Source of the DNA: Hymenoscyphus infarciens
Taxonomy: Eukaryota; Ascomycota; Leotiomycetes; Helotiales; Helotiaceae
Direction of reading: 5' to 3'
NCBI GenBank assembly: GCA_001414345.1
Contig: LLCB01000112.1
Location: forward strand, 1 to 64,000
Length of the DNA stretch: 64,000 bases
Made by a program: the position numbers and the translations under genes. The notes beneath the pieces are model-generated. The model was not told where the DNA came from. It did not search any database and worked only from the letters and a program-made list of their open reading frames with translations. Each line of letters starts with the position of its first letter. Position 1 is the first letter of the stretch. Of this stretch, positions 47,244 through 61,100 are shown piece after piece.

Positions 47244-47413
47244 TGTTAGTATAACTTATAGTTATAAAAGCGATACAAAAAGAGTTATATTATCGTTCGT
47301 ATATACCGAGTAAAGCTAGCTATAATAACTACTTAAGTAGCCTCTAAGCGAGTACACGTATACTTACGTATACTAATCCAAATCGCTATTTACCTCTTAA
47401 ATATATACTAACA
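47244..47413 (-). repeat. Left LTR of the Copia-type element
   Basis: A 170-bp repeat beginning TGTTAGTATAACTTATAG and ending ATATATACTAACA, the standard TG...CA termini with a short inverted repeat. It is preceded by the target duplication ATAAG. Confidence 0.93.
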
Positions 47414-50400
47414 CTAGCACTTCTTTAAAATAACAGAAGTTACTTAAAACTATTAAAAATCACATATCTAATCTAACTAATCAGAGCCCTCTATTCCCTA
47501 TTCTTAACTAATAAGAAGGCTCTATTTTAGTCCCTCATTTTATTCTACCTATTCTATAAGGTTAATATCTAGCTTATTAGTATTAATCAACTTTTATAAG
47601 GTATTATAATAACTCTTTTTAGTTATAGTATCTATAAGATTACTCTTACTATCGATCTATTTAATCTTATTAATCTCTCTTAATTTATATACTTCTTATA
47701 GATATATAACGTTAATTATTAGTTACTTCTCCTTAGTTATACTTAATTTAGCTATATATTTATAAATAAACTTTAAATTAGTATATACTATAAGTAGTAT
47801 CTTAAATCCTAAGATACTTTTAAAAGTCGATTTTATTAAAGCTATAGTGTTAAATCTAGAGCTTATTATATATAATTCTAATACTAAAATACTATAAGTA
47901 ACTCTCTTATATTTAGTAGAAGACTAATATAAGATATTAGTATTATTGTCTTTATCTATAAGAGTAATAATATAACCGATTTATAATAATAAGTCCTTAT
48001 TATTAGTAAATAATCTATTAGTAAAAGTATATAACTTTAAGAAAGATTTATCTAATTTAACGAATTTAAGTCCTCTTAAAAGATTGTCGATTTACTATTA
48101 AATTCGCTTATTAAGAAGTAAAATATCGTTATCTTAAGAATCGATAGTTTAGACAGTATATAATAAGTCGAAAGCAGCCTTAGGCTAGGATACTATAGCT
48201 AAGTATACCTCTCTAGTACGTTATATAACATATTAATCTTTAGTATCTACTATATATAATATCTCTTTTATATTAGATATCTTAAATAAGGCCTTTTATA
48301 CTAAATCTAAGTATTTTACATAATCCTAAGTAAGAGATATAAAGCTATTATAATACTTAGTAATTAGCTCTTTATTAAATTTAATTAGATAGTTAATAGT
48401 AAGCTCTTCTCTCTTCTTAGATATAAATCTAGCTTTATTAATAATAAGCTCTTCTTTATTAGTAAAAGTATTATTAGTAAGTATAAGAGTATTATTAGTT
48501 TAAAGGCCTACTATACTAAAAGAGGTATCTAACTTTACTTACTCGTTATACTAGTATAACTTAGTATATAAAAGATAGAGGTTAAAAGTTAACTATTCTA
48601 TTATAAGCCTTATAATATAGTATTTATAGTACGTTATAAACTAGTAATTACTAGCTTCTAGAATACTATATAGTAGTCTAATTACCTTAAAGAATATATC
48701 TTCTTATTAGAGATAACCTTTAGAAGAGTATATAAAGAATTTCTAATTTAAGTTAGTTAATAATTATATATATACTTAAGTAATATTCTAAATAAATACT
48801 TATAAGCCTAGAAGTATTATAATAAGTATAAGGATTATTCTCTAGCTTACTCTCTAAATAATAGGCGCCTAGGTAAGTACTAGCAACTTCCTAGTATTAT
48901 TATATACTTAAATAACTAATCTTAACTTTATAAAAGTAAGTACTATACTCTTAAATTTAATATTATTTATAAAGCATAATCTAAATATTCTAGTATTAAG
49001 AGATAACTCCTTCTAGGTAATAATCTTAAAAACACCTTAATTAGTTAATCTATTAATCTCCTTTTATTATAATTTAACATATACTATACTATTATTAGCT
49101 ATAAATACTTCGACGTTATAAGGTTTACTTAAATTAATAAGAAAAGTTTTAATATCTTTAAAAGTAATATAGTCGAAATTATCTATAAAAGTATCTAATT
49201 ATTAGAATAACACTTTAAAAGACCTATTTAAAAGCCTTAAATACTTTTAGAGCTATCTACGTCTACGCTTCTAAAGAGGTTCTAGTAAGGGTTCTAGAAT
49301 ATCAGTATCTTAATAAATCTCTAAGTAATAAAGTCAATATTAGAGAGAAGGTAAACCTTAGTTACTCTACTCTACTTCCCGCCTACTCTATTACTTAAAA
49401 GTTCCCTCTTTTTCATAGAGTTATAGTATTATTTCAAACAGTGTTATATTAGAAACTTCCTTAGTCATCAGTACTGTTCTAGAAGTTTTAGAAGTTTTAA
49501 TAAAGTATAGTTTTACAACTATAGATTAAAACTTTATAAAACCGCTTAGTAGTACCACGATATAGTCTTTATTCTTAATTCCTTAAAAGATAAAAGGTCT
49601 TATCTAAGACTTTATATACTCTCTCTATACTAAAACATTTAAATTTAAGAGTAAGTCTTTAACTTAGTTAATCGATCTATTTTATATATTAAGAGCCTCT
49701 TTAACTTAATAAGATATAATCTACTTTCGTACCTTTTAAGTAGCCTTTTTATAAGTCTTAGACCTTATAGAAATCGGTTACGAAGATACGTCGGTTATAG
49801 TTATTTAAGTATATACTCTATATACTAATAGAGTAGAGACTAGTCTATTTAAGCCTACTATATTATTAATTACTTTAAAAGCTATTTAAAGTACTAAACT
49901 TTATAAGAGATATAACTCTTATTTATATATAATATTATATACTTATTAAATTAGTCTATAATAACGTTCTACTATACTAATTAAATTATATATCTTAACT
50001 AGTATAGTTTTTACTATAGTATCTATTCTAGTAGTAGAGTATATAAAGTCCTTTCTAATAAAGTTTATCTTAGTATTTATAATAATATAATTAAAGAGTC
50101 TAAGATATATATTAATCTAATATCTTTAGAAAACCTCTTATATAGTTGTTACTTTTATATCTAGTAAAAAGTTACCTACTTAATACCTTATTACTTTATC
50201 TATATAGTATAAGACTATCTACTTATTAAAGAAGAAAGTATTAATTAAAACATTATAATTAAATTCAAAGTTATTATAAAGAGTAAACTTAAATTAGCTA
50301 AGTAAACTTCTATACTTCTAATAGTATTTATAAAATTTAACAAGATATTAAAAGATACCTTAGTTAATATAATACCTAGCTCTTTCTAGTATACGTTATA

Positions 50401-53227
50401 ATCTTAATACTAATAGGTAGCTAAATCGCCTATAAAGTTATTAAATATTAATATCTATAAAAAAGGTTAGATACTCTTATATAAAGTTATATATAGCTTT
50501 ATCCTAGAATAGAAAAGAGTATTTAAATCGTTATATAATAGAGAACCTTTTAACTTCTATCCCTTTCTTATTCTCTTAAATAAGTACGTTTTAAAGATTA
50601 TTTAAAGTAATATTTAAGTTATCTATATTATTAATATAAAGGATAAAAGAGATATTAGATTATACTATATAGAATTTAGCTCTTCTAATTAGTATATTAA
50701 CTATTATCGATCCTAAAGATAGAGCATATCTCTTACTAAACTAGATATTAAATTAACTCTTTATACCTTTATTAATTAAGATACTTTTAATAAGTCTAAT
50801 ATATATAAGATATTAGTTATATCCTATACTTAACTTTTAAGCTACCCTAGTATCGATTATTATACTAAAGAAGTTCTCTTTTATATATCTTTTAGCTATT
50901 ATTATAAACACCTCCTCTATAAATTCATATATAATGTTAGAAGTATTATTTAAGTTATTTAGATTTTATAGAATATATCTATTAATAGTATATTTTTATA
51001 CTAAACTTATTAAATTCGTAGTAAGTTATTTAGTATTTAAATTATTAATAAATCTTATAAAAGTAATATTATAATAAATAACTTCTTTATCTAAACTAGT
51101 ATCTAATAAGTAACTATCTTCTTTTAATAGAGTAATAATATAAAGTATCTCTAATATCTCTTCCTCCTAGATACTCTAAGTATATACTATATTTATATTA
51201 TATACCTTTCTAGTATACTCGTCTTACTTACTTTTAAAGTATCTAGAATTCTTATTAGTCTATTTAGTAAAGTAATAGTTCTACTCTTCTTAACTATAAT
51301 CCTAAGATAAATAGTCGTCCTTTCTATATATATAATATATCCTCTTCTTCTTATATTAATCTATATTACTAAATTTATTTATACTATATTATCTACTCTT
51401 ATAAAAGTGCCTCTTAGTTATTATAGTTTTATTTATAACTATCTCTAAATAGACTTTTATATAGGATTAGATTAAACTTCGTAAAAGAGTAATAATATTA
51501 GAAATTAAAGAGTTTTAAGATAAGGTTAATATTATAATAGTATAATCTAAGACTTTTTTATATACTAAAATTAGCTTATTTAAAAATTAACTATTAATAT
51601 AAAAATTAATAAAGAGGGAAAATCTTAGTAAATTAAGTCTTAATAATATATCTTTAAAAGAGCTTAATATTAATACTCTAAATACTTATATTATCTCTCA
51701 TAAATTAATATTATTCTACTTAGATAATTAGCCTCTTTTATAAAGTTTATCTTTAAAGTATTATTATATAGATATAGATAAAACTTTAAAAGATTAATTA
51801 ATGTTTTTATTAAAAAGCGTAGTATAGAAGTAATTTAAAGTATTACCTTTTAGTATAGTTAAAAAGGTAAGAGAGTAAATCGCTAGTAATACCCTACTTC
51901 TCTTATATATATTCTTAAATATTATAACTTTAATTATAAAATTATCTTCTTTTCTACTATACTTTTAATCGTCCTTATATACTTTTATAAAGATACCTAA
52001 TATATAAGAGTAGTCTTAACCCTTTTAAGAATTTCATAAAGTTAACTCTAGTTTAAAATATACTATATTTATTTATATTAGTAGTCTTCTACTAAGATTA
52101 TTCTATTATTAATTATGTTCTAGATACTCGAAGATATTATTGAAATCGTTACTACTAGTATCTTTACTAAATTAATAGGATATAAAGAAGAAGGTCCGGT
52201 TATCTTTTAGTAGACCTAAAGGTTAGATTAGAGGTTATACTAGATCGCTTAAGTCTTTCCTTTTAAGTAGTAGGATTAAAGTCGTCGAAGGTGTCGGTTA
52301 TTATTATTATTATTATATAGTAGATGCTTATAAAGCTTCGTCTCTAGCCTTCGTCTTAGATCGAGTGTTTTAAGTAATATTTTCGGCTTAAGGTTATTAT
52401 TATAGAGGTTATAAAGGTTATAGTTATTATTACTATAGCTTTTATTATCTTTTAGTATATTCTAGTATATATTTATAATAAGATCTAAAGACTCTATTAC
52501 TAGTGTCTTCTTCTAATACTATAGCTTTTAATTCTTCGTCTAACTACTTAGTTTAGTTAACCTCGGTAGCGGTGTTATATAGTACCTAAGATATAAGCAT
52601 TTTATATCTATTTATCTTAACTTATATACCTCTTCTTTAAAGTATCTATTATAACTTAGTATTCGTAGATTAGTAGATCTTAGTAAATTTATCTTAATCC
52701 TATTCTTCGAAGTCTACTTGAAATTCGTTCTAAAGAAGAAGGTCTTTATTCTCTCCTTTAGTATACTCTTCTTCTTATTTAATAGTAAAAATCGTCTCTT
52801 CTGTCTATATTAACTTTAGCTTTAGTACTAGCTTTAGAGCTTGTTTTAGTACCGAAGTTAAAGCTTCTAAAGTTGTTAGAATCAGTGTTAGTATATCTAT
52901 TATATTATAGATATTATAGATAAATTTATATATTATTGAAAGTCTGTTTGTACTTTACTTAGTAGGTGAAAGAGATATCGGGTTTTAAGTAAATAGGTGT
53001 CTTAGAAAGTATGAATTATCTTAGGAAATAATAGAAGGTTAGTATTAGTAATCGGTGCTTTTTATATTAAGAAGCGTTTACTATTTATTATAAATTTAAA
53101 CAGTAGAAGGAACTACGATCTATAAAGAGGAGTCTACTAGTAATATTAAGTTTACTTTTATATAAGTATACCTATAGTAGAAATATATAAAGTAACTGAG
53201 TATCTAATCTATATATCTACTAATTAT

Positions 53228-53397
53228 TATTAGTATAACTTATAGTTATAAAAGCGATATAAAAAGAGTTATATTATCGTTCGTATATACTAAGTAAAGC
53301 TAGCTACGATGACTACTTAAGTAGCCTCTAAGCGAGTACACGTATACTTACGTATACTAATCCGAATCGCTATTTACCTCTTAAATATATACTAATA
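53228..53397 (-). repeat. Right LTR of the Copia-type element
   Basis: A 170-bp repeat matching the left LTR. Its termini are mutated to TATTAG...CTAATA, consistent with RIP. It is followed by the target duplication ATAAG. A handful of C/T and G/A differences separate the two LTRs. Confidence 0.93.
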
Positions 53398-56300
53398 ATA
53401 AGTAAAAGCTTACTTCTACTATTATAATAAGTACTTTATAAAGTAGTTTATTATAAGCTTTTAAAAAGCTATTTACTAATATATTAAATCCTAATACTTT
53501 CTATAATATTAATCTTATAGCTATCTTAATATACTTCTTAGTTATATATTAGCTTACTAAGTGCTTTTTAGAGAAGCTCTTAGTATTCTAGTTTTTATTA
53601 AAAACGCTTAAATAGTTAGCTATTAACTTTAAAAAGAACTTTTCTATAAAAATATAAGTCTTCTCTTAATAAGTCTTATCTTTTATTCTATTAAATAATA
53701 TAAGTATTAGTAGTATTAGTACTTCTAGTCTTATATATTCTTTAAAATATATCTACTTTTTAAGTATTTAGAGTTTCCTTTTATTCTTTACTACCTCTAC
53801 TAATATCTCTCTCTAGCTCTTTATTTTTACTTTTCTATTTACTATTTAGAGTTTTTAAAAAGTATTATTAAGCTACTACTTTAAGCTTCTTATTTAGTAC
53901 TCTTTCTAAGTTCTTTTATATTTCTTTATCTTCTTTAATACTTTTTTAACTTTTATATTCTATTAAAGCTATACTCTCTTTTTATCTAGCTTTTAGAGTA
54001 GTATTAAAGCTTTTACTATTTTTTAAAAGTCTTTTATAAGTCTTTATACTACTCTCTTAAGTTCTTATATATTTTAAATTATAAGTGTTTTTAAGTAAGA
54101 AGCTTTTACTTTAACTAGGATCTTATTTATTAGTCTCTAGCTAAATCTAAGTACTTTTAGTATCTTTCTCTTTTCTTCTACTTTTATTATAAGAAGTTAA
54201 GCTATATAGTCTAATTCTAATAGGTTTAAAGACCTTTACTAGGCTATTATATTCTTAGTAAAGAAGGTAAGATTAATTATAAAGTTATAAGAGCTCTCTC
54301 TTCTTTATATAGCTTTACTATAAAGTATATCTCTTTCTAGTATCTATAGTATAGTAAGTTTAAAGATAAGGTCTATATTTCTATTATATCTCTTATATAT
54401 ATTTTATAAAGAGTAGTAAGTATTTAAGTTACTTATTATAAGTACTCTTCTTAGTCTTACTTACTAGAGTATATTCTTAATTAGTATCTACTCTATTTAT
54501 AAGTTATAGACTAAGTAGACTATTATCTTATCTACTCTCTCTTCTATTATTATACTTACTTAGTTCTTATCTATAGTATATATCTAGCTTACTTTTAAGT
54601 ATCTTTTATATATAAAGAATACTACTACTCTATCTAACTAAATTATATTATATCTTAAGCTTAAGAAGTAGCTAGAGAAGTCTCTTATACTATTCTATAC
54701 TAGTTCTTAGATTACTAATATATTATATTCCTTCTTATAATTTAGAGCTATATTAAAGGCTTCTAGTATCTTTCTTATATTCTAGTATAGTACTATTATA
54801 CTTATAGTAGTCTTATAAGTAGAGTTTAGATTACTTCTATTTCTTCTTTAGTTAAATCTTTTATTATATTAAAAGAGCTTCTTAATATCTCTAGAAACTA
54901 GGTTAGATTACTACTATTTATATATCTTACTTTATTTATATCTATTAGTCTTCTTAGTATAAATCTCTATCTCTATCTCTTTTTTAAGTTTTATAAGCTC
55001 TCTTTCTAGTTAAAGGTAAATAGGTAAGATATCTCTATCTTACTCTTCTTTAAGAGTCTTTATAAGTTTATAAACATAGTTATTCTATTAAGATATTATT
55101 CTCTTACCTACTTATAGTATTACTCTCTTATATAGTACTCTTTTATAAATACTAGGTATTCTCTTCTATAATTCTTATACTTTACTAGGTATTCTTTTAA
55201 GTCCTTTTTACTAAGATACTCTTTCTTACTCTCTTTATACCTTTTATATATATACTAGGTATACCTCTTATCTTATTTATAGAAGTATACTATATACTCT
55301 TACTTTTAGTACTTATAGTACCTCTATACTACTATCTTTAAAATATATCTTTTATATAAGAAGTATTATACCTTTTATAGTATCTCTCTTATATATAGCT
55401 TTCTTACTTTCTTTATTATTACTACTTTAAGAATATAGTTCCTTTAAGCTAGTCCTTCTTATTCTTAATACTCTCTATATCTATTTCTTTATTATATAAT
55501 TTTTAATATTCTTATATTAGAGGTTTAAGAGATACTCTATAGTATACTTCTCTTTCTATTCTTAAGTATATTTATTAAGACTCTTTTTATAAGTACTATA
55601 AGCGTTCTTACTACTATTATTATTTTTTATCTAAATACCTTCTTTACTTAGCTATTATCTTATATATATTCTATTTACTTCTCTTTCTTAAACTATATAA
55701 TAATATCTTTATTTTAAAGCTTTTAAGCTATTATTACTCTTATTCTATATCTATTTATATTTATAGCTCTAATTACTTCTTTTAATAATAGCTTATTCTT
55801 CTTTTTATCTATTCTTATTACTTAGACTATAATCTCTCTAGTATATTTAGCTAGTACTATATATTCCCTTTATAGTATAGTTACTACTCTTCTTTATAGT
55901 CCTCTAGTTCTAGCTTTCTTTATCTATATTAGACTATACTATTTTATTCTTTTTATTCTTTTAACTATAATAGTAAGCTTCTCTTATAAGATTCTATATA
56001 TAATTATATTATCTTCTCCTTTCCTAGTTCTTCTATACTTAAGTACTTTTCCTACTATTTTAATAATTACTTTAATACTTCTCTTCTTTATTACTAAGTT
56101 AAGTATTATTTAGATTAAGCTCTTCTTTATTACGTTTATATAGTCTAATACTCGCTTTTATTCTCTTATACTCTACTCTTCTTAGTTTATTATTCTATTT
56201 TTATTAATTACTAATACTCTAGAGAGAGGAATAGAGGCTCTTTATAAGCCTTTCTTTTCTCTACTACTACTACTACTATAATTATTTAATCTAATTATAA

Positions 56301-56543
56301 GATATTTTAGTCTTTTTCTAGACTATCTAATAGTTATTTAAACGTATTTCAAGGCTTTTAAAGTTACTTTATTAATTCTAAAAAAGTTTTTATATAAGTC
56401 TATTTTTTATCTCTTTCTTTATCTTAAGTAATACTAGTAATAGACTTTTTATAAGTAAAGTAAGAAGATATAATAGTAGTAGTATATAAAAGAGAATTAT
56501 AAATTTATAAATATATAATAGTAGTAGTAGAAGAATAATAGTA

Positions 56544-57023
56544 GATTCTAGAGTATATAATATATAAGAGTAAGAACTTTAAATCGTATCTTCTCAACGA
56601 CTATAACTTCTATAATAATCGAGTATAGATAATTTTAGTATAATTAAATAGCTTTAATATATAATTCTCTTAATTTTAATATATAATTAGATATAAAAGA
56701 TAGTAGTAGAGTATATTAAATTATACTATATTTAGATATTAAAATACTAAAAAGTCGAGTTTCTAGAATGTCTAAGAGAGTTACTAATAGGTTCTAGAGT
56801 ATATAGCGTATAAGAGCGAGAACTTTAAATTATATCTTTTTATTAACTATAACTTTTATAATATTCGAGTATATAGAATTTAAGTATAGTTAAATAGCCT
56901 TAATATATAATTCGCTTATCTTTAAAGCATAATTAAGTAGAAAAGGTAGTGGTAGAGTACGTTAAATTATTAGATATTTAGGCGCTAATACGCTAAAAGT
57001 CGATTTTCCGAGAGGGTCGCTAA
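56544..57023. repeat. Tandem duplication of the right transposon terminus (two units of about 235 bp)
   Basis: Two head-to-tail units share TTCTAGAGTATAT, AGAGYGAGAACTTTAAAT-like text, a TTAAATAGC run and the terminal GTCGA...CTAAGAGAG or CCGAGAGGG block. The inner unit (ending about 56,788) keeps the extra ACATTCTAG stretch that matches the left terminus of the island better than the outer unit does. Confidence 0.7.
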
Positions 57024-58145
57024 TACTCCACGGCTCTCAACCTTGGAAGCCTTGGCAAGAATCACGTGGGGAAAACGTTTCACCCGTGGACCAGCTGGAG
57101 CACTCCACTGCTGTTGGCATCGCATAGAAACCATGCACGACGTGGCATAACAGAGATAAAGTAATTTCGGTAGCTTGGGGATTTATTATATGGGCAGTGA
57201 TACAAATGAATTCCATCAATTTAATTTATTAAATAACAATCAATTCTCGCTCCTTTACAAGCTGAATTTTTAAGGAAAAGGGGTCAAATCACGTTAGGCA
57301 GGGATCCAGCGGAAACCCCCAAGCCCAGCCCAGCCCAAGCCAGATCCTCCCGTCGCAGCAGACCAGCAGACAGCAGCAGTAAAACTTCAACCACCAATTT
57401 CTGAACAAAACACCACCACTCCCACTGCAGGGCCATCTGACTGATCCTCCAAACAATTGATCACCACGACCAACCTGCGACTCCTTCTACCACCTGCGAC
57501 TCTTCACTGTCGCATTGTACTTCTACTTCTACTTCAGCTGCTCTTCTTGTTCTTCTTTTGATACCCGACGCCCTCCAGTTTGTCACCTCTCTTCCCTACA
57601 TAATCTTGGTTGACCTGCCGCTCTGCCAACTCACAACGTCAAGTCCTCATCAGACACCTCGCTTCCGAGCCCTAATACCTGGCCCTCGAATCCACGCCAT
57701 CTCCATCTTCAAGTGTAAAATACCAACCATTGTTATCTACACCCTCATTTGTATGTTCCCCTCCCCCCACACCGCATCGGCGCGATGCGCAACCAACCTG
57801 GCGGGGCGGAATCGCGCCTGGTGTCGTGCAAGGCAGTCAGCCAAAAAGAAAGATCGCTCAGGCTCGACTCGGAATCACACACCGCTAACACTCTGCGCCT
57901 CTTAGATTTGATACGACTGGAACATTATCTCGACGATTCACGACCGACTTTAGATTTGATCATTCGCATCCGCAACATCTTATAAGGCGCCTTTGTTCTG
58001 AGTTACATGAATTGCGATTTCTGAGCGACACAATCGGTTGTTGACTCGCATGACCAAAATCCGTACCGCTGTCCGCCAAAACGAACAATTCCTCGATCCG
58101 TCGCCGAGTCACCGGTGGCAGACGAGACCCGCCACATAATTCAAG
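57024..58145. promoter_or_regulatory. Promoter and long 5' UTR region of the SAPS gene
   Basis: Normal base composition resumes abruptly. CT-rich and CCAGCAGA-type runs (57,310-57,560) suggest a transcription start. Several short upstream open frames exist, but none looks like an exon. No second gene is supported. Confidence 0.45.
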
Positions 58146-61100
58146 ATGTTTTGGAGATTTGGCGGTTACGCCAATACCTCTACGATTGATACCCTCCTGG
58201 AAAAGGCCGACGTCACACTCGAGGAATTACTCGACGAGGGTGATCTCATACAAGAGCTGAAGCAACACAATACAAAGCTCATCGAGTACTTGCGGGAAGA
58301 TAAGATCCTGGAAAGATTGCTCGAATACGTTGTAGCCCCCAAATTAGAATCAACCTCGACGGACGAGCCGGGGGTGGACGACAAGGACGAAGAAGCAGAG
58401 TCGAAGGGCAAGGAGCCCTCGAATTTCGCCAAGTCGAGTTTATCAGAAGATGGCGGGGACGATGAGCGAGAGAAGAAGCGAAATCGGTACGCTTATGTTG
58501 CTGCCGAAATTCTCTCCTCAGACAACTGGTCCATATGCGAGGCTTTGATGGAAAATCAATCGCTTTTGCGCAAATTCTGGGGCTTCCTGAAGCTTCCCCC
58601 TCCCCTTGATCCTCTCCAGGCGAGCTATTTTACCAAAGTCAATGAGGCCCTTCTCGATAAGAAAACCGAAGAGATGTTGGATCTATTTAAATCCCTGGAT
58701 GGGGCTGTAAAAAATATGCTACAGCATGTCGATTCACCTATGGTGATGGACTTGCTCCTCAAAATTATAAGCTTGGAAAAGGCCGAGGGCGGCCAGGGGA
58801 TTGTTGATGTAGGATCTGGTTCTTCTATATCTATCATACCATGCTAACTTTCAAACCACAGTGGCTTCACTCCCAGGATTTAATGCCAATTTTGCTTTCT
58901 TTCCTATCGTCGGAACACTCCTGGGCAACCCAAACCTCAGCTGGCGATTTTCTTAAAGCCATTATTACTATATCCGCAAACGCTTCTCAGAACGAGCAGT
59001 CGTGCATTGGCCCCAACGAACTAACGCGTCAGCTCGTCTCACAATCATGTATCGAAAAGTTAATCTCGGATATGCTGAAAGGAGGGAATCCTTTGACAGT
59101 GGGTGTTGGTATTGTAATTGAGGTTATTCGCAAGAATAATTCTGATTATGACCCTGACGTTGGTGCCGAGGCAAATTCTCTCCCTTCAAGCCGCGATCCG
59201 ATTTATCTTGGCACTCTGCTGCGAATGTTTGCGCAGCGAGTTCCCGATTTTATGGAACTCATTCTCAGTCCAAATCACACGATTGGTGGTGGAGATGGTC
59301 CCGTGACGATCAAGAGAAAGGAATTGAGAGCGGCTTTTGGCGGTAAAATTGAACCTCTTGGCTTTGACAGATTCAAGACTTGTGAGCTGATGGCTGAGCT
59401 CCTGCATTGTAGCAACATGGGTCTCTTGAATGAGATTGGTAGCGAGGAGTTCGTCAAGGCACGCGACACTGAGCGTGAAAGACTCAAGGCAGAGGGGAAA
59501 CTGAGCACACTTTCAGCTGTCCCAGGATCAGACGATGACCTTACCATGAAATCATCTACACACACACGATTGGGATCCCCTGAAAGCTCCAGAAAGCTCG
59601 AAGTGCAGAATGCATCAGATGACGATGGATTCGAGGAAGTCACGCATGCAGCCGACCTCGGAGACGACGCGAAAGATGATTTCGATGAGAAACCCGAGAT
59701 TGATGACTTGCTTGCTTCTGTAAACCCTGGAACGCCACTATCCTTCCTCGATAAGGACGATGACGAATTTGTCGACGAGCCTCTAAGTTCTCCACGATTG
59801 AAGACCGAACCAAAGACAATAGACCCATCACCAAAGGAGGTTGCCGCCACTAAAGAAGACTCGGCAATAACGAACGATGCAGTCGTGAAGGAGGAGCTAA
59901 GGGCGGAAGGGGCCGCTTCCGATTCGCCATTGACTCCTGGATCAGAGCTGTCGGCAAAGGTTGAGGCCTTTGAGATCGCAACAGAGCCCGAAGTTAAATC
60001 CGCGGAGGACAGCCCAATGGTCGACTCCCATGTAGAGGAAGTATCGGCAGGAGAACCAACCACGATCGTTCCTGAAGCCTCTACAGGCACCGGATCAGAT
60101 ATTGAGACACCAGTCAAAGTGGAGGAAGCAACATCTGAACCAGTCATTTCACAGGAGCCAATGGAAGAAATGCTTCATAGCGAGGAAATCCCAGCGCCTT
60201 TGTTTGCGAAGAAGTCTGATGCAGAGCCTGACGCCAAGAACGAGCCATCAGCCGATGCATCCCCTGTCCCTCAAAGCAGCTCGAGTGTAGAGAGTATGGA
60301 TACCACTATGGGCGAGGCTGGAGACAGCTCCAACTCGATACTTATGGGAAACACCGAGGAACATCTTCAACAGTCTTTAGCCGAAGCACCTTCAAGACCT
60401 GTTGTGGGTGATTTCTTGAAGATGCAATTTGTAAAACACAAAGTCGTCCCAACTATTCTAGTAAGTTATACATTTTGACTACATGATTTTTATGCAATTC
60501 TAACCGTCATAGGACTTTTTCTTTCGATTTCCATGGAACAATTTTCTTCACAATGTGGTTTATGATGTTGTACAACAAGTGTTCAATGGTCCAATGGATC
60601 GTGGATTCAACCGATCCCTTGCAATTGATCTTTTCGAAACTGGAAATATCACCATGCGCATTGTTGATGGACAACGAAAGAGTGATGAGGCTCAAGAGAA
60701 GAACAAGATGCGTCTTGGTTACATGGGTCACTTGACGCTGATTGCTGAGGAGGTTGTAAAGTTCACTGAGAGACATCCACCGGAGCTCCTGTCAGATTCG
60801 GTCTTGGAGAAGGTCATGAATGGGGATTGGGCTACCTATGTTGAAGTTACGTTGGCAGAAACTCGAGAAAGAGACAACGCCATTCTCGGTGGCGTTCGGC
60901 CAGACATGTCTGTTGGTCCACGACAGGCCGTTATGAATGCAGTCAATGCAGCAAATAACTTTGGAGGGGCTTCATCGGCACTAACAGAAGCAGGTCTTAA
61001 CGGTTCCGCCGGCCTTGACAGTATAGATCTCGCAAATGGCAACGGAAGTTTTGCTCTTGGGGGAACCTTGCTTAGCGGATTCGGAAGCTCGAGCGACGAA

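Larger units (their letters stand above)
47244..53397 (-). mobile_element. Complete Copia-type LTR retrotransposon, RIPed (6,154 bp)
   Basis: Two 170-bp direct repeats bound the element and it is flanked by the 5-bp duplication ATAAG (47,239-47,243 and 53,398-53,402). In the minus strand near 50,620, FILYINNIDNLNI reads as the Copia reverse-transcriptase box (YVDD turned into YINN by G-to-A changes), which gives the minus orientation. Gag should be near 52-53 kb and RNase H near 48-49 kb, but these were not read in detail. It lies within the LINE's reverse-transcriptase region, so it inserted later. Confidence 0.85.
45000..56340 (-). mobile_element. Tad1-type LINE, RIPed and split by a Copia insertion
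   Basis: On the minus strand, left of the Copia element, the text KIIVLRKLDK, then AY-LIVLLLIIDKIL, LALLDIIGAFN-like sequence, and GFIDNINLL near 46,680 (the GFVDDTNLL catalytic box after RIP) reads as a non-LTR reverse transcriptase of Tad1 type. Right of the Copia element (53,403-53,510) the preceding part of the same domain reads ...GFNILVNSFLKAYNK. The two halves join at the Copia insertion site. Endonuclease and ORF1 should lie between 53,500 and about 56,340. The outer limits given are approximate. Many stops are present and the element is dead. Confidence 0.75.
41954..57023. mobile_element. 15-kb AT-rich nest of transposons bounded by terminal inverted repeats
   Basis: The left end reads TTAGCGACTCTCTCGGA, then AAAATCGACTTTT, CGCCTAAATAT, GTACTCTACCACCACC, and ...TAAGGCTATTTA. 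The right end, read on the other strand, gives TTAGCGACCCTCTCGGA followed by the same words in the same order over about 140 bp. Flanking TA on both sides fits a Tc1/mariner-type target. Fifteen kilobases is far too long for one such element, and the interior contains a LINE, a Copia element and another inverted-repeat element, so the ends are best seen as the shell of a DNA transposon filled by later insertions. Base composition changes abruptly at both ends. CA and TG are nearly absent inside. Confidence 0.75.

Noticed and set aside
57558..57905. Open frame of 115 codons upstream of the SAPS start
   Set aside because: It starts at a non-ATG codon, has low-complexity Pro/Thr text and sits in the likely 5' UTR.
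59275..60147. A 290-codon Ser-rich open frame on the minus strand
   Set aside because: It lies entirely antisense to the disordered acidic exon of the SAPS gene. Ser/Thr-rich text is what the complement of Glu/Asp/Ser codons gives.
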